A DNA stretch of 64,000 bases from Clostridiales bacterium (GCA_003524095.1 DOEE01000003.1:1-64000), one strand, 5' to 3'. Shown: positions 8,110-18,010, counted from the first letter of the stretch. The notes: generated from the sequence alone by a model not told the origin. Translations and numbers: made by a program.

Positions 8110-11100
8110 ATGAAAAAGTTTATTGTTTATTTGCTAGTTATCATAGTAGCAGTATCTTTGGGCTTTGCGGTATTTTATTTGGTTAGGGATAATGAAGTTA
8201 TCTCTATCTCTAGTGCGTCTATTTACAAAGATGCCGGAGATAATTTCACAATAGATCTCAAACATGTAAACAAAAAGTCCTATACGAGCATTACTATTTC
8301 ATCAAGTAATGCTAGTGTCGTTTCTTACGACCAAAAAACAAATACTTTTACTGCTAATGCTGGTGGTGTAGCAAGAGTTAATTTTAGAACTACAAATGCT
8401 AAGTTTAGAAATTTGTGGTGTGATGTAATTGTTGGTGATGGAACAATTGAATCTCCATATTACATTTCAACTCACGAACAATTAGCATCAATTGGCATGG
8501 GACAAGAAATTTTAGATAATGGTGTTGGTACAGGTGTTTATGCTGGTGGCGAAAATTATCCAGATTATGCTTCTGACAAATGCTACAAACTTGTTTCAAA
8601 TATTGAAATTAATGCAGATGTAAACGAAGGCTATTGGGTTCCACTTAGACCATTTAGCGGTAGATTTGACGGAAATGGTTTGACTATCAAAAATATCAAT
8701 ATTGACAAAGAATCATATGACCTAGCGTTCCAAAATACTTCAACCTACAATCCTACTTTGTTTTCAAAAGAATACGTAGGTTTGTTCCAAAAAGTTTTGC
8801 CAGGTGCAAATGTATATAATCTAAAACTAGAAAATGTTTCGGCAAGCGGAAGATACAAAAACTTTGGTATTATTACTTCTGAAAACTATGGAACAATTGA
8901 GAGAATCGAAGTCAAAGATGCTTTTCTATCTTGTGAAACTGAAGTATTTGGTGGACTTGTTGGAAAGAATATCACAACCGAACAAGGTCAAAATGAAACA
9001 TATAAGAGAAACATTGCTAGAATTGACAGATGCAGTGTAAATATGATTGCTGGCAAAAAACAATTGCCTTCTGGCGAAACTGTTATACTTGGACTCAACA
9101 ATTTGGTTGGCGGACTTGTTGGCAAAAACGAAGGTGGCACAATTGTATATTCTTATGTAACAGGCGAAATTGCTTTCGGAAACGATGCAACAACCGCTAT
9201 TGTATATGGTGGTCTTGTTGGCGAAAATACTTATATAAATCTTACTAAGTTTGCAGGCGCATATACTTCTACTCTACAGGGCGGAAACCTAAAAGATTGT
9301 TATTCAAATCTAAAAACTGACTTTGCATGCGAACATACAAATTCAGATAGTAAATTTGCTGGTGTTATCGCTGAAAATTATGATACTAGCAATTCAATTT
9401 ACAAAGAAGATTCAACCAAGGAAGTTGTACACAACTATCTAATTGGTTTGTATTATAACAAAGACAATCTTAACTATCCACAAGGCGATGTAACCAAGAA
9501 TTTCAAGGGAATTGCTAAGTTTAATTTCAAATCAACAACATTTGACTTTGCTGAAGAAAAAATGATAGTGCTTGGACTTTCGGATAGCGAAATGAAAGAC
9601 CAAACAAAATTTGTTTCTCATACAACCCAAGAAATCGAATTTAACGAAAAAGGCGAGTCACTTGGAATAATTAGTCGTGAAATCCCATGGTTATTTGATA
9701 CTGTTTGGGCAATTGACGAAGAGATTAATGGCGGAAGACCATATCTAAATTATCAATTAATTTATATTCCAGACGATTTTGCAACAGCAGGAACTCCTGT
9801 AATCATAAGTTCAAATAGATACACTTTTGAAAAAGGCGAAATCGAAGCAACTCCAACTATCATAAGTGGCGAAAATGGCGTGCTTAGTATGACTGTTGGT
9901 GACACTTATGAAGTTAAGGTAAATCCACAAGGATTCACATTTAACTGGTTCTCAAGCGATAGTTCGGTTGTGTCAGTTTCAAATACTGGTGTACTTACAG
10001 CACTTAAACCAGGAACAGTTACAATTACTTGTTCTAATAAGAGTGGCATAAGTGACACATTGACAGTTTATGTTACAAACATTGTTCATAGAATTTATGG
10101 CAACCCAGATAGAATTGATGTTGTAATTAATCAAAGTTATTCATTCAGCGGTGTATTAGTTGAACCATCAACAATAACACCTAGTTACTCAATTCAAAAT
10201 ACAAATATTGCCACAGTTTCCGTTGATTCCGGAGTAGTTACAGTTAATGGTATCAATGTTGGTACAACAAATCTAGTTATTACTGCCGGCAACGCACAAG
10301 TAACAGTTCCAGTAACAGTGAGAGACGAAGAAAATAAACAAGTAGATATCGTACTTTCTCAAAATAATTTCAATCTAGTTTGGAATGGAACAACTTCTCA
10401 AACCGGAAATATTATAATTACAAAAGCACTTAATAAGTCTCTTGTAGATGTCAAAGACCAATTAGCATTTGGTTACTATTCATCAAATACATCGGTTATT
10501 GAAGTTGATTCAAATGGAAGATATACAGTCAAAGGTACTGGTGTGGCTACAGTTGCGGTTTATACTCTAAGTAATGGTTCAAAATATGTTGGTAGAACAA
10601 CTGCTATATTTAATGTTACTTATAATGGATCAGGCACAGTTGGTAATCTTCAACTTAACTATAATTCATATACACTCAAAGTAGGTAGTTGCTTTATCCT
10701 TCATGCTTACAATTCAGTAACACCAATAACAGTTACGTTCAGTCCAACTGGATATGCGGAATATGATTACAATTCTGGATTTGTAACAGGTCTAACTGCT
10801 GGTTACACGGTCGCTAGAGCCGAAGGCAAAGATGCAAACGGAAACAAACTTTATGGCGAATGTAAAATTACAGTTTACAAACCACAAGAAAACCAAACAA
10901 CAATTAGTGTTCAGGCAAGCAAAACTCAATTATTTGTAGGAGATACAGCAAGCATCACTGCAGTAACAAATTCAACTTCTCCTATCAATTGGACATTTAA
11001 TGGATTGTCTTTGAGTGCATTTAATTCTAGTTCAAGCATTGCTTCAATTACACAATCTAACAATACTTTAGCTGTTCTTACAGCCAAAGGCAAAGGAACA

Positions 11101-12579
11101 ATTACAATTGCTGTTAATGTTGGACAAGTATCCTCAATGACTACAATTACAATTTCTGAAAAACAAAATGCTGGACCTTATATCTATACTGCCGAACAAT
11201 TAGATAATGTGAGAAACAATCTAAGCAAAGATTATATCTTGGCGGCAAACATAGATTTGAGTTCATACAATTGGATTCCAATTGGAACAGCAGATGCACC
11301 ATTTACTGGGTCTCTTAAAAATCTCGGTAGTTTCCAAATCAAAAATTTAACAACTGTTGACGAAGATCATGCGGGACTATTTGGATTTGGTGATGCATGT
11401 CAAATTGAAGGCATCACAATTAGCAATGTTACTGCCAAAGGTGGATTTGTTGGTGCTATCATGGGTGCAGGCTATGGTGTTAGAATTTCAAATTGTTCAG
11501 CCCATGCTGTTACACTCACAGGTAGAGCAAGCACGGGTGGTATAATAGGCAAAGCATATGGTAGTAGCACAATTAATAACAGTAGTGTATCTGGCTATTC
11601 TCAAATTACAACAGTATCAGGTGCTACAAACAGACCAGTTTGTGTTGGTGGTATTGTCGGTTGGTCACTAGATGGAATTATTCAAAATTCCAAAGTTAAT
11701 ATTAATGGCAATATCTCGCTTGGCAGTTCAGTTAATGGATATGCGGGTGGTATAGTTGGTTATACTAATAACTTAGTACTCAATTCTTCTGTTAGTGCAA
11801 ACATATCTGCAAACAAAACAGACGGAGATTATGCTGGTGGTATAGTTGGTTATACATCTGGCGATATAAACAATGGCGTTGTTAAAAACTCAAGTGTCGA
11901 AGGTTATTATGCTGGGGGCATTGGTGGTGCAATTACAAGTTCAGGTAGTAGCACATTTAAATTTAACAATTACACCAAGGGTTATAGAAAGGAAGATGCT
12001 TCGGTATACTCTTATTCGTCTGATGTTATAAATGTTGCTGTCAAAGAAAGCAATACAGTCAAAGGTGTTCAAATAGGTGGACTATTTGGAATTATCAACT
12101 CTGGTGTTGTAGAAAATTGTTACACTAGAGCAAAACTACAAGGAACAGACGGCAAGGCTGTTATGGGTGGATTTGCAAGTTATATGTTGGCAAGCGGATT
12201 TACTAATGCAGGTGGCTCGGGAAATGTTGGTGTAGTAGTTAATTGTTATAGCGCATGTACATTTAGCGGTAGCGGTCAAAAATATTCAATTACTGCTTCA
12301 TATGTTCACAACTATGCAGGCGACAACAACGGAAATTTAACAAGAAATGCTGGCTTCTGCTTTGATTATCTATTTGACAATTCTGTAGATGGCAATGCTC
12401 AGTATTATGCTAGCGGAAATATTTTCTCAAACTTGTTTGGAAAAGATAATATCCAAGCCAAAAAATCTACAAAAGATATGAAAAAATCCTCGACTTATGT
12501 TGACAAAGGATTCTCGTCTATGTACTGGAATTTGGTTGATGGAAGTTATGCTACTTTGAAGATTGAAAGTAGTTTGTGA
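8110..12579 (+). CDS. Giant GLUG and Ig-like repeat surface protein
   Basis: A 1489-residue predicted extracytoplasmic protein. Residues 4-27 are a hydrophobic N-terminal helix with no lipobox Cys, either a signal peptide or an uncleaved anchor. An Ig-like stretch follows, then a first GLUG region (about 105-545; GDGTIESPYYIS, FGGLVGKN, VGGLVGKN). About five Ig-like/BIG2-type domains come next (about 593-1017; e.g. TGVLTALKPGTVTITCS). A second GLUG array closes the protein (about 1022-1489; repeated AGGIVGYT, TGGIIGKA, IGGLFGII). GLUG repeats form beta-helical surfaces and occur in adhesin-like proteins. There is no LPXTG or C-terminal anchor. The ATG at 8110 was chosen over 8083 because GGGGG lies five bases upstream. 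It is monocistronic, with its own promoter and terminator. Adhesion is inferred only from domain type. Confidence 0.85.
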   Translation: MKKFIVYLLVIIVAVSLGFAVFYLVRDNEVISISSASIYKDAGDNFTIDLKHVNKKSYTSITISSSNASVVSYDQKTNTFTANAGGVARVNFRTTNAKFRNLWCDVIVGDGTIESPYYISTHEQLASIGMGQEILDNGVGTGVYAGGENYPDYASDKCYKLVSNIEINADVNEGYWVPLRPFSGRFDGNGLTIKNINIDKESYDLAFQNTSTYNPTLFSKEYVGLFQKVLPGANVYNLKLENVSASGRYKNFGIITSENYGTIERIEVKDAFLSCETEVFGGLVGKNITTEQGQNETYKRNIARIDRCSVNMIAGKKQLPSGETVILGLNNLVGGLVGKNEGGTIVYSYVTGEIAFGNDATTAIVYGGLVGENTYINLTKFAGAYTSTLQGGNLKDCYSNLKTDFACEHTNSDSKFAGVIAENYDTSNSIYKEDSTKEVVHNYLIGLYYNKDNLNYPQGDVTKNFKGIAKFNFKSTTFDFAEEKMIVLGLSDSEMKDQTKFVSHTTQEIEFNEKGESLGIISREIPWLFDTVWAIDEEINGGRPYLNYQLIYIPDDFATAGTPVIISSNRYTFEKGEIEATPTIISGENGVLSMTVGDTYEVKVNPQGFTFNWFSSDSSVVSVSNTGVLTALKPGTVTITCSNKSGISDTLTVYVTNIVHRIYGNPDRIDVVINQSYSFSGVLVEPSTITPSYSIQNTNIATVSVDSGVVTVNGINVGTTNLVITAGNAQVTVPVTVRDEENKQVDIVLSQNNFNLVWNGTTSQTGNIIITKALNKSLVDVKDQLAFGYYSSNTSVIEVDSNGRYTVKGTGVATVAVYTLSNGSKYVGRTTAIFNVTYNGSGTVGNLQLNYNSYTLKVGSCFILHAYNSVTPITVTFSPTGYAEYDYNSGFVTGLTAGYTVARAEGKDANGNKLYGECKITVYKPQENQTTISVQASKTQLFVGDTASITAVTNSTSPINWTFNGLSLSAFNSSSSIASITQSNNTLAVLTAKGKGTITIAVNVGQVSSMTTITISEKQNAGPYIYTAEQLDNVRNNLSKDYILAANIDLSSYNWIPIGTADAPFTGSLKNLGSFQIKNLTTVDEDHAGLFGFGDACQIEGITISNVTAKGGFVGAIMGAGYGVRISNCSAHAVTLTGRASTGGIIGKAYGSSTINNSSVSGYSQITTVSGATNRPVCVGGIVGWSLDGIIQNSKVNINGNISLGSSVNGYAGGIVGYTNNLVLNSSVSANISANKTDGDYAGGIVGYTSGDINNGVVKNSSVEGYYAGGIGGAITSSGSSTFKFNNYTKGYRKEDASVYSYSSDVINVAVKESNTVKGVQIGGLFGIINSGVVENCYTRAKLQGTDGKAVMGGFASYMLASGFTNAGGSGNVGVVVNCYSACTFSGSGQKYSITASYVHNYAGDNNGNLTRNAGFCFDYLFDNSVDGNAQYYASGNIFSNLFGKDNIQAKKSTKDMKKSSTYVDKGFSSMYWNLVDGSYATLKIESSL

Positions 12580-12582
12580 TTC

Positions 12583-12619
12583 AAAAAAGATTAGACTTTG
12601 AGTGGTCTAATCTTTTTTT
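12583..12619 (+). terminator. Terminator of the surface-protein gene
   Basis: AGATTAGAC/GTCTAATCT stem with eight-base loop and T-run. Confidence 0.85.
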
Positions 12620-12654
12620 GTGTTAATGTCGTAATTCAAAAACTAATGTTAATA

Positions 12655-12692
12655 TCAAAAAAAAAGACCTATTCTTAAAAAAGATAGGTCTT
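12655..12692 (-). terminator. spoVG terminator
   Basis: AAGACCTAT/ATAGGTCTT stem. The long A-run on the plus strand (T-run on minus) fits a minus-strand terminator about 100 bases past the spoVG stop. It lies next to the plus-strand terminator at 12583. Confidence 0.75.
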
Positions 12693-12790
12693 ATAATTTT
12701 TAGTTGGTCTAATGCCAATCAAAAACCTAAGCAATAGCATTTTCTATTGTTTTGGCTGGTCTTACGTGGTCGAAATAAACTTTAATAAAA

Positions 12791-13060
12791 TTAATTATTA
12801 GCTTTTAGTTCTTCTTCATATTTAGCAAGAACTAATTTATTGATTTCTTCTCTAGTAGGAGTGTTGATTGGGTGAGCAACATCTTTGTATTCGCCTTCAG
12901 GAGTTTTTCTGCTAGGCATAGATACAAAATATCCTTGGTTGCCTTCTAATACTTTGATGTCATGAACTACAAAGCAATCATCAATAGTGATAGATGCAAC
13001 TGCTTTTAGTTTGCTTTCTCCATTTGGGATTAAACGAATACGAATGTCAGTGATTTTCAA
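12791..13060 (-). CDS. spoVG: Septation/sporulation regulator SpoVG
   Basis: An 89-residue SpoVG, a small conserved nucleic-acid-binding protein that affects asymmetric septation in Bacillus and gene expression in many Firmicutes. The family core is intact: KITDIRIRLIP, KAVASITIDDCFVVHDIKV, GYFVSMPSRK, and DVAHPINTPTREEI. A TTG at 13060 is taken as start. It matches the family N-terminus (M-K-I-T-D) and has AAGGAAAAGG about eight bases upstream. The longer ATG start at 13117 would add 19 non-conserved residues and would lie at the -10 of the likely promoter. Divergent from murC. Confidence 0.95.
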   Translation of the reverse strand: MKITDIRIRLIPNGESKLKAVASITIDDCFVVHDIKVLEGNQGYFVSMPSRKTPEGEYKDVAHPINTPTREEINKLVLAKYEEELKANN

Positions 13061-13107
13061 TTGTGTATACCTTTTCCTTATTTTATTTAAGCACATCTGC
13101 TTACTAT

Positions 13108-13136
13108 ATTCTATCAAAAATTATCATTTGTCACAA
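13108..13136 (-). promoter_or_regulatory. spoVG promoter
   Basis: Minus strand TTGTGA (13136-13131), 17-base spacer, TAGAAT (13113-13108). The -10 overlaps the upstream ATG at 13117, supporting the internal TTG start. Confidence 0.5.
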
Positions 13137-13141
13137 CTTTT

Positions 13142-13168
13142 TTGACACATTTTCATATAAAATATTAT
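13142..13168 (+). promoter_or_regulatory. Possible murC promoter touching the start codon
   Basis: TTGACA at 13142-13147 is followed by an AT-rich stretch with TATTAT at 13163-13168 (15-base spacing). The murC ATG is at 13167. If used, the mRNA would be leaderless or start inside the first codons; no Shine-Dalgarno sequence is seen. Confidence 0.3.
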
Positions 13169-14492
13169 GAAAATGAATAATTTTTTTGAGAATTTAAATA
13201 TTTTTTTTGTCGGAATAGGCGGAATAAGCATGTCGGGGCTTAGCAGATTATGCAAATCTTTGAAAAGCAAGGTCTCTGGGAGTGATATTAATTTTAATGC
13301 GGAATGTCAAAAGTTGCAAAGTGAAAATATCAAAGTTTACAACCATCACGACCCAAAGCATATAACCAAGGATATTGACCTAGTTGTGTTTAGCGGTGCC
13401 ATAAGTAAAAACAATTGTGAACTAATCCAAGCCAAAAAACTTGGAATCAAAACTTTGGAACGTTCAAAACTGCTTGGATTAATTTCTCAGCAATATTCAC
13501 ATGTAATCGCAATTTCAGGAACACATGGCAAAACTACTACTGTAAGTCTTTTGAGTGAAATATTTTTGAAAGCAAACAAAAACCCAACCATTCATATAGG
13601 CGGAGAAAGTGTCAATTTAAACGATAATACAATTATTGGTGGCAAAGATTATTTTATTGTGGAAGCATGTGAGTATCGCAAAAGTTTTCTTTCACTCAAA
13701 CCCGAAATGGCTTGTATTACAAATATTGATGCCGATCATCTTGATTATTACAAAGATTACAAAGAAATTCACAAGGCATTTGAAAAGTTTGCAAAAAATT
13801 CTGGTCACTTAGTTTCATACTCGAATATTAAACACAAAAACATAATTGATTTAAACAAAGATTTTAGGGTAGAAAATATCAAGTTTTGTGACTTTGGTTA
13901 CACTTTTGATGTCTACAAAAACAATTCGTTATACGATAATTTTAGGATAAATTGCTTAGGGTGTCACAATATTAAGAATGCACTCTGTGCCATTGCTATT
14001 TCTGATTTTTATGGAATTTCCAAAGACACAATCAAGGACGCAGTCCAAAGTTTTAGGGGAGTTAAACGAAGATACGAAATTATTGGCGAAATTCAAAACA
14101 CAAAAGTTATGATAGATTATGCTCATCATCCGACCGAAATTAAAAATAGTATTGAGGGACTAAAAAATTATTACAAAAATATTTTAATAATTTTTCAACC
14201 ACATACATATTCAAGAACTCTTACTTTGTTTGACGACTTTGTGCGAGTTTTAAAAAGAATTAAACACCTAATTATATACAAGACTTATCCTGCTAGAGAG
14301 TCCAAAATTACAGGCGGAGATGCTGCTGATTTGTATAATCAATTGGGTGGAGATGTAAAATATTTTGATAACTTTGATAGTTTAAAATTAAGCATTCAAA
14401 ACACTCTAAAAAGAGATAATTTTGATTTAATCTTAATATTGGGTGCGGGAGATTTGGCAGAAATATTTAAGGAATATTTGAATACTTATTAA
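13167..14492 (+). CDS. murC: UDP-N-acetylmuramate--L-alanine ligase MurC
   Basis: A 441-residue cytoplasmic Mur ligase that adds L-Ala to UDP-MurNAc with ATP, the first peptide step of peptidoglycan precursor synthesis. Visible motifs: the N-terminal Rossmann FVGIGGISMSGL (about 15-26), the ATP-binding SGTHGKTTT (about 116-124), EACEYRKSF, the central NIDADHLDYY and the C-terminal IDYAHHPTEI, then FQPHTYSRT and LGAGD. Length is normal. The ATG at 13167 (or Met3 at 13173) is required to retain the Rossmann motif, yet neither has a ribosome site. It is divergent from spoVG and followed by rpmE after 182 bases. Confidence 0.93.
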   Translation: MKMNNFFENLNIFFVGIGGISMSGLSRLCKSLKSKVSGSDINFNAECQKLQSENIKVYNHHDPKHITKDIDLVVFSGAISKNNCELIQAKKLGIKTLERSKLLGLISQQYSHVIAISGTHGKTTTVSLLSEIFLKANKNPTIHIGGESVNLNDNTIIGGKDYFIVEACEYRKSFLSLKPEMACITNIDADHLDYYKDYKEIHKAFEKFAKNSGHLVSYSNIKHKNIIDLNKDFRVENIKFCDFGYTFDVYKNNSLYDNFRINCLGCHNIKNALCAIAISDFYGISKDTIKDAVQSFRGVKRRYEIIGEIQNTKVMIDYAHHPTEIKNSIEGLKNYYKNILIIFQPHTYSRTLTLFDDFVRVLKRIKHLIIYKTYPARESKITGGDAADLYNQLGGDVKYFDNFDSLKLSIQNTLKRDNFDLILILGAGDLAEIFKEYLNTY

Positions 14493-14530
14493 CCCGCACC
14501 AAAAAAATACCAAATAAATTACTAAAAGTC

Positions 14531-14559
14531 TTGACTTGATGTTTGCAAAAGTGTATAAT
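14531..14559 (+). promoter_or_regulatory. rpmE promoter
   Basis: TTGACT (14531-14536), 17-base spacer, TATAAT (14554-14559). The transcript would carry an untranslated leader of about 110 bases; no known leader motif was recognised in it. Confidence 0.75.
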
Positions 14560-14674
14560 CTAACATGGAATTAAAATTTGTAGATAATTTTAAGCCTTGT
14601 AGATGAAAATGGACATTTTTGTGTTCCATATTATGTCGCAAATAGGATTTTTAGAATTAGTGAGGTGAATACTT

Positions 14675-14881
14675 ATGAAACAAGACATACATCCAGATTA
14701 CCACGAAGTGGAAGTTGTTTGTGTTTGTGGCTCTAAGTTTAAAACAAAGTCTACTATCAAAGGCGATACAATTAGAATTGATGTGTGTGATAAATGTCAC
14801 CCATTCTATTCTGGTAAGCAAAAACTTGTAGACACTGCTGGTAGAGTAGAGAAATTTAAGAAAAAACACAATTTAGATTAA
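14675..14881 (+). CDS. rpmE: Ribosomal protein L31 (zinc-binding type)
   Basis: A 68-residue bL31 of the large ribosomal subunit. It starts MKQDIHPDYHEV and has the zinc-ligand cysteines CVCG (about 16-18) and CDKCHPFYSGKQK (about 37-40), so it is the C+ form that stores zinc. The ribosome site is GTGAGGTG. It heads the common clostridial rpmE-prmC-prfA block. Confidence 0.96.
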   Translation: MKQDIHPDYHEVEVVCVCGSKFKTKSTIKGDTIRIDVCDKCHPFYSGKQKLVDTAGRVEKFKKKHNLD

Positions 14882-14892
14882 TTGATAAAATC

Positions 14893-14925
14893 TAGGCAGG
14901 GGGCAATTTCCTTGCCTATTTTTTT
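14893..14925 (+). terminator. rpmE terminator
   Basis: TAGGCA/TGCCTA stem with flanking G-C pairs and seven T residues. Confidence 0.7.
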
Positions 14926-15010
14926 GTTATTTACAAAAAACACATATTTTTAGTTGCTTTTAATACTTAAAAAAAGTTAAAATAATAAAAAATCAAGTCA
15001 TGGATAAGTT

Positions 15011-15910
15011 ATGAAAAAGAATGAATTATTAAATGTCGCAGTCACAAGACTCAAAGAAAACAATATTCCCGATGCCGAAGACAGCGCTCTTAGGCTTTTG
15101 GCACATGTTCTAAGTATTGATTACTCAAAACTTTGCTTGCAAGAAAACGTCAAAGACGAAGTTGTTGACGATTATTTAGCGCTAATAGACAGCAGATGCA
15201 ATCATGTGCCTTTGGATAGACTAATTGGATACAAGTATTTTTTCCAAGTTAAAATCCCTTTTAACAAAAGTGTTCTAACTCCTAGATACGAGACAGAACT
15301 TTTGGTTGAAAGAGTAATTATAGATATCAAGAATAAATACTCTCAAACACGAATCAATCTTCCTTTTGAGCCACTAACGGTGCTAGACATGTGTACAGGA
15401 AGCGGTTGTGTGGGGCTGGCTATTGCATGGGAGACAGGGGCAAATGTCACAATGGTGGACATTAGCAAAAACGTAATAAATATCGCCAAAGAAAACTGCG
15501 AACTTAATAATGAACTCAGAAACGAACAAGGGCTTCCGCCAATTAATCCGACTTTTTTGGTGTCGGATATGTTTGAAAATATTAATTGCAAATATGATAT
15601 AATTGTTTGCAATCCGCCATATATTAAGTCTGCCGAACTCAACAAACTTGAAATCGAAGTTAGAGATTTTGATCCAGTACTTGCTTTGGATGGGGGAAAA
15701 GACGGTCTTGACTTTTATAGAAACATATCCAAAAATGCGCACAAGTATCTCAAGGACAGTGGCGTGTTATATTTGGAAGTAGGCTACGACCAAGCCGACA
15801 AGGTTGCCAAAATGCTATGCAAAAATTTTGAAAATATCGAAATAAAAAAGGATTTGGCAAACATAGATAGATTTATTATTGCAAAAAAGAGAGAAAAGAA
15901 TGTTAAATAA
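15011..15910 (+). CDS. prmC: Release-factor glutamine methyltransferase PrmC
   Basis: A 299-residue SAM-dependent methyltransferase that modifies the Gln of the GGQ motif in release factors. Motifs: the N-terminal helical domain, PRYETELL (about 94-101), SAM motif I LDMCTGSGCVGLA (about 122-134), and the catalytic CNPPYI (about 200-205). It overlaps prfA, whose product is its substrate, by 11 bases, so the two are translationally coupled. The ATG at 15011 has GGATAA nearby, a weak ribosome site. Confidence 0.94.
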   Translation: MKKNELLNVAVTRLKENNIPDAEDSALRLLAHVLSIDYSKLCLQENVKDEVVDDYLALIDSRCNHVPLDRLIGYKYFFQVKIPFNKSVLTPRYETELLVERVIIDIKNKYSQTRINLPFEPLTVLDMCTGSGCVGLAIAWETGANVTMVDISKNVINIAKENCELNNELRNEQGLPPINPTFLVSDMFENINCKYDIIVCNPPYIKSAELNKLEIEVRDFDPVLALDGGKDGLDFYRNISKNAHKYLKDSGVLYLEVGYDQADKVAKMLCKNFENIEIKKDLANIDRFIIAKKREKNVK

Positions 15911-16970
15911 AATTAGATTTTTGAAAGAGAAGTTTTTGGAAGTCGAAAAAGAAATGATGAAGCCCGAAAACATTGCTGATAACAAAAAATACACCGAACT
16001 TTGCAAAGATTACAACGAACTAGAACCGATAAGTCAAGCATATGACGATTATTCCAAAGTTCTCAAAACCCTGACTGACGATGAACAAACTTTGGAGACC
16101 GAGACCGACAACGAAATGCGAGCGCTTCTCAATTCCGAAATTGAAGAATGTAAAAAAGAAATCGAAAGACTAGATGAACATATCAAAATATTGTTACTCC
16201 CAAAAGACGATAACGACGAACTAAACGTTATTTTGGAAATCAGGTCGGGTGCTGGTGGCGAAGAAGCGAGTCTGTTTGGCGGAGTACTTCTTAGAATGTA
16301 CTCAATGTATGCCGAAAGCAAACGTTGGAAAGTCGAAGTTTTGTCATCAAACGAAACCGAACTTGGCGGAATTAAGGAAGCACAAGTTAGAATTAGTGGC
16401 AAGGGTGCTTATAGCAAGTTCAAGTACGAAAGCGGGGTTCATCGTGTTCAACGTGTTCCTGAGACCGAAAGTTCGGGAAGAATTCATACAAGTACAGCAA
16501 CTGTCGCTGTTCTTCCAGAACACGAAGAAGTTGATGTTGAAATCAACGAAAAAGATTTGCAAATAGATGTTTATCGTTCGGGCGGTGCTGGTGGTCAACA
16601 CGTAAATACTACAGATAGTGCAGTTAGAATTACTCATTTGCCAACCGGAATTGTTGTTGCGTGTCAGGACGAAAGGTCTCAACTCAAAAACAGAGAAAAA
16701 GCAATGTCTATTCTCAAGAGTAAACTTTATGACTATTTCCAAATGCAGGTCGATGAGCAGTATGCTTCCAATAGGCGAAGCCAAATTGGCACAGGCGACC
16801 GTAGTGAGAGAATAAGAACATACAACTACCCACAAAGTAGGCTTACAGACCATAGAATTAATTATACATCATACAATCTCGAAGCATTCTTAAATGGCGA
16901 TTTGGACGATTTGATTTCTAATCTATCAATCGCCGAACAAAAAGAAAAATTAGAAAGAATTACATTATAA
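15900..16970 (+). CDS. prfA: Peptide chain release factor 1
   Basis: A 356-residue RF1, which ends translation at UAA and UAG. The GGQ motif lies in YRSGGAGGQHVNTTDSAVR (about 223-241), and the codon-recognition region contains the RF1-type P-E-T stretch (VPETESSGR). The longest frame begins at 15879, inside prmC. The ATG at 15900 was chosen because it gives the normal RF1 N-terminus and has AAAGAGAG upstream. It overlaps prmC by 11 bases. Confidence 0.95.
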   Translation: MLNKIRFLKEKFLEVEKEMMKPENIADNKKYTELCKDYNELEPISQAYDDYSKVLKTLTDDEQTLETETDNEMRALLNSEIEECKKEIERLDEHIKILLLPKDDNDELNVILEIRSGAGGEEASLFGGVLLRMYSMYAESKRWKVEVLSSNETELGGIKEAQVRISGKGAYSKFKYESGVHRVQRVPETESSGRIHTSTATVAVLPEHEEVDVEINEKDLQIDVYRSGGAGGQHVNTTDSAVRITHLPTGIVVACQDERSQLKNREKAMSILKSKLYDYFQMQVDEQYASNRRSQIGTGDRSERIRTYNYPQSRLTDHRINYTSYNLEAFLNGDLDDLISNLSIAEQKEKLERITL

Positions 16971-17006
16971 AATTTTTTGAACTACTCTTAAAAAAAGGAA
17001 AAGATT

Positions 17007-18002
17007 ATGGACAAAAAAACAATCTATACAGCGATTAAACCAACTGGAATTTTGACACTTGGCGGATATATTGGTGTTGCACAAAATCTCAAAGATATGG
17101 TCAGTAATTATAACGCATATATTTGTATTGCTGATTTGCATGCGCTAACAATCAATCCCGACCCCCAATTTCTCAAAGAGAATACTTACAAACTTTTGTC
17201 TTTGTACTTGGCACTCGGAATCAATACTGACAAATGCACTCTTTATCTTCAAAGCCAAGTACACGAACATGCCGAAATCAATTGGGTGCTTTCAAACTTT
17301 ACGATGCTTGGCGAAGCGACAAGAATGACACAATTCAAAGACCACCAAGCCAAGTCAAAAGAAATCAACATGGGACTTCTTAACTATCCTATTTTGATGG
17401 CGGGAGATATATTGCTTTATGACACAGATATTGTCCCAGTTGGAATCGACCAAAAACAACACGTTGAACTCTGCAGAAATATAGCGATTAGATTTAATCA
17501 CAAAATGGGCGAAACTTTCAAAATTCCAGACGTGCTACTCAGAAAAGAAGGTTTCAAAATTGGTGGGCTAAACGACCCCACCAAAAAGATGTCCAAGTCC
17601 GAAAGGGGAGATACGGGAACAATCTTTATTGAAGACACAAAAGAAGAAATTATCAAAAAAGTTAGACGTGCTGTAACAGATAGTGAAAATCTAATCAAAT
17701 ACGACCCCGAAAACAAGCCCGGCGTTAGCAACTTATTAACAATTTATGCGTGTCTCAAAAATATTGATATTGAATCGGCTGTTGCACAATTTGATGGTCA
17801 AAACTATGGCACACTCAAAAATGAAGTTGCCAATGCAATAATCGAAACCCTTGAACCTTTGCAAAAAAAATATTACAAGTATTTGGACGACAAAGAATAT
17901 TTGGATAGTATTTTGCTTAAGGGAAAACAGAAAGCCCAAGCCAAGGCTAAAGAAACTTTGAAAAAAGTTTATAAAACTTTGGGGCTTGTAACAAACGACT
18001 AA
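17007..18002 (+). CDS. trpS: Tryptophanyl-tRNA synthetase
   Basis: A 331-residue class I synthetase that charges tRNA-Trp. Motifs: KPTGILTLGGYIG (HIGH equivalent, about 11-23), AD-LHALT, MAGDILLYDTDIVPVGIDQKQHVEL (dimer and Trp pocket region, quoted in part), and KKMSKSERGD (KMSKS, about 195-204). It follows prfA by 36 bases with an AAGGAAAAG ribosome site and may be cotranscribed with it. It is terminated at 18011-18058. Confidence 0.95.
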   Translation: MDKKTIYTAIKPTGILTLGGYIGVAQNLKDMVSNYNAYICIADLHALTINPDPQFLKENTYKLLSLYLALGINTDKCTLYLQSQVHEHAEINWVLSNFTMLGEATRMTQFKDHQAKSKEINMGLLNYPILMAGDILLYDTDIVPVGIDQKQHVELCRNIAIRFNHKMGETFKIPDVLLRKEGFKIGGLNDPTKKMSKSERGDTGTIFIEDTKEEIIKKVRRAVTDSENLIKYDPENKPGVSNLLTIYACLKNIDIESAVAQFDGQNYGTLKNEVANAIIETLEPLQKKYYKYLDDKEYLDSILLKGKQKAQAKAKETLKKVYKTLGLVTND

Positions 18003-18010
18003 ACTTGAAA

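Noticed and set aside
8110..12579. DNA tandem repeat array
   Set aside because: The repetition is at protein level (GLUG and Ig-like units) with diverged codons, not a DNA repeat.
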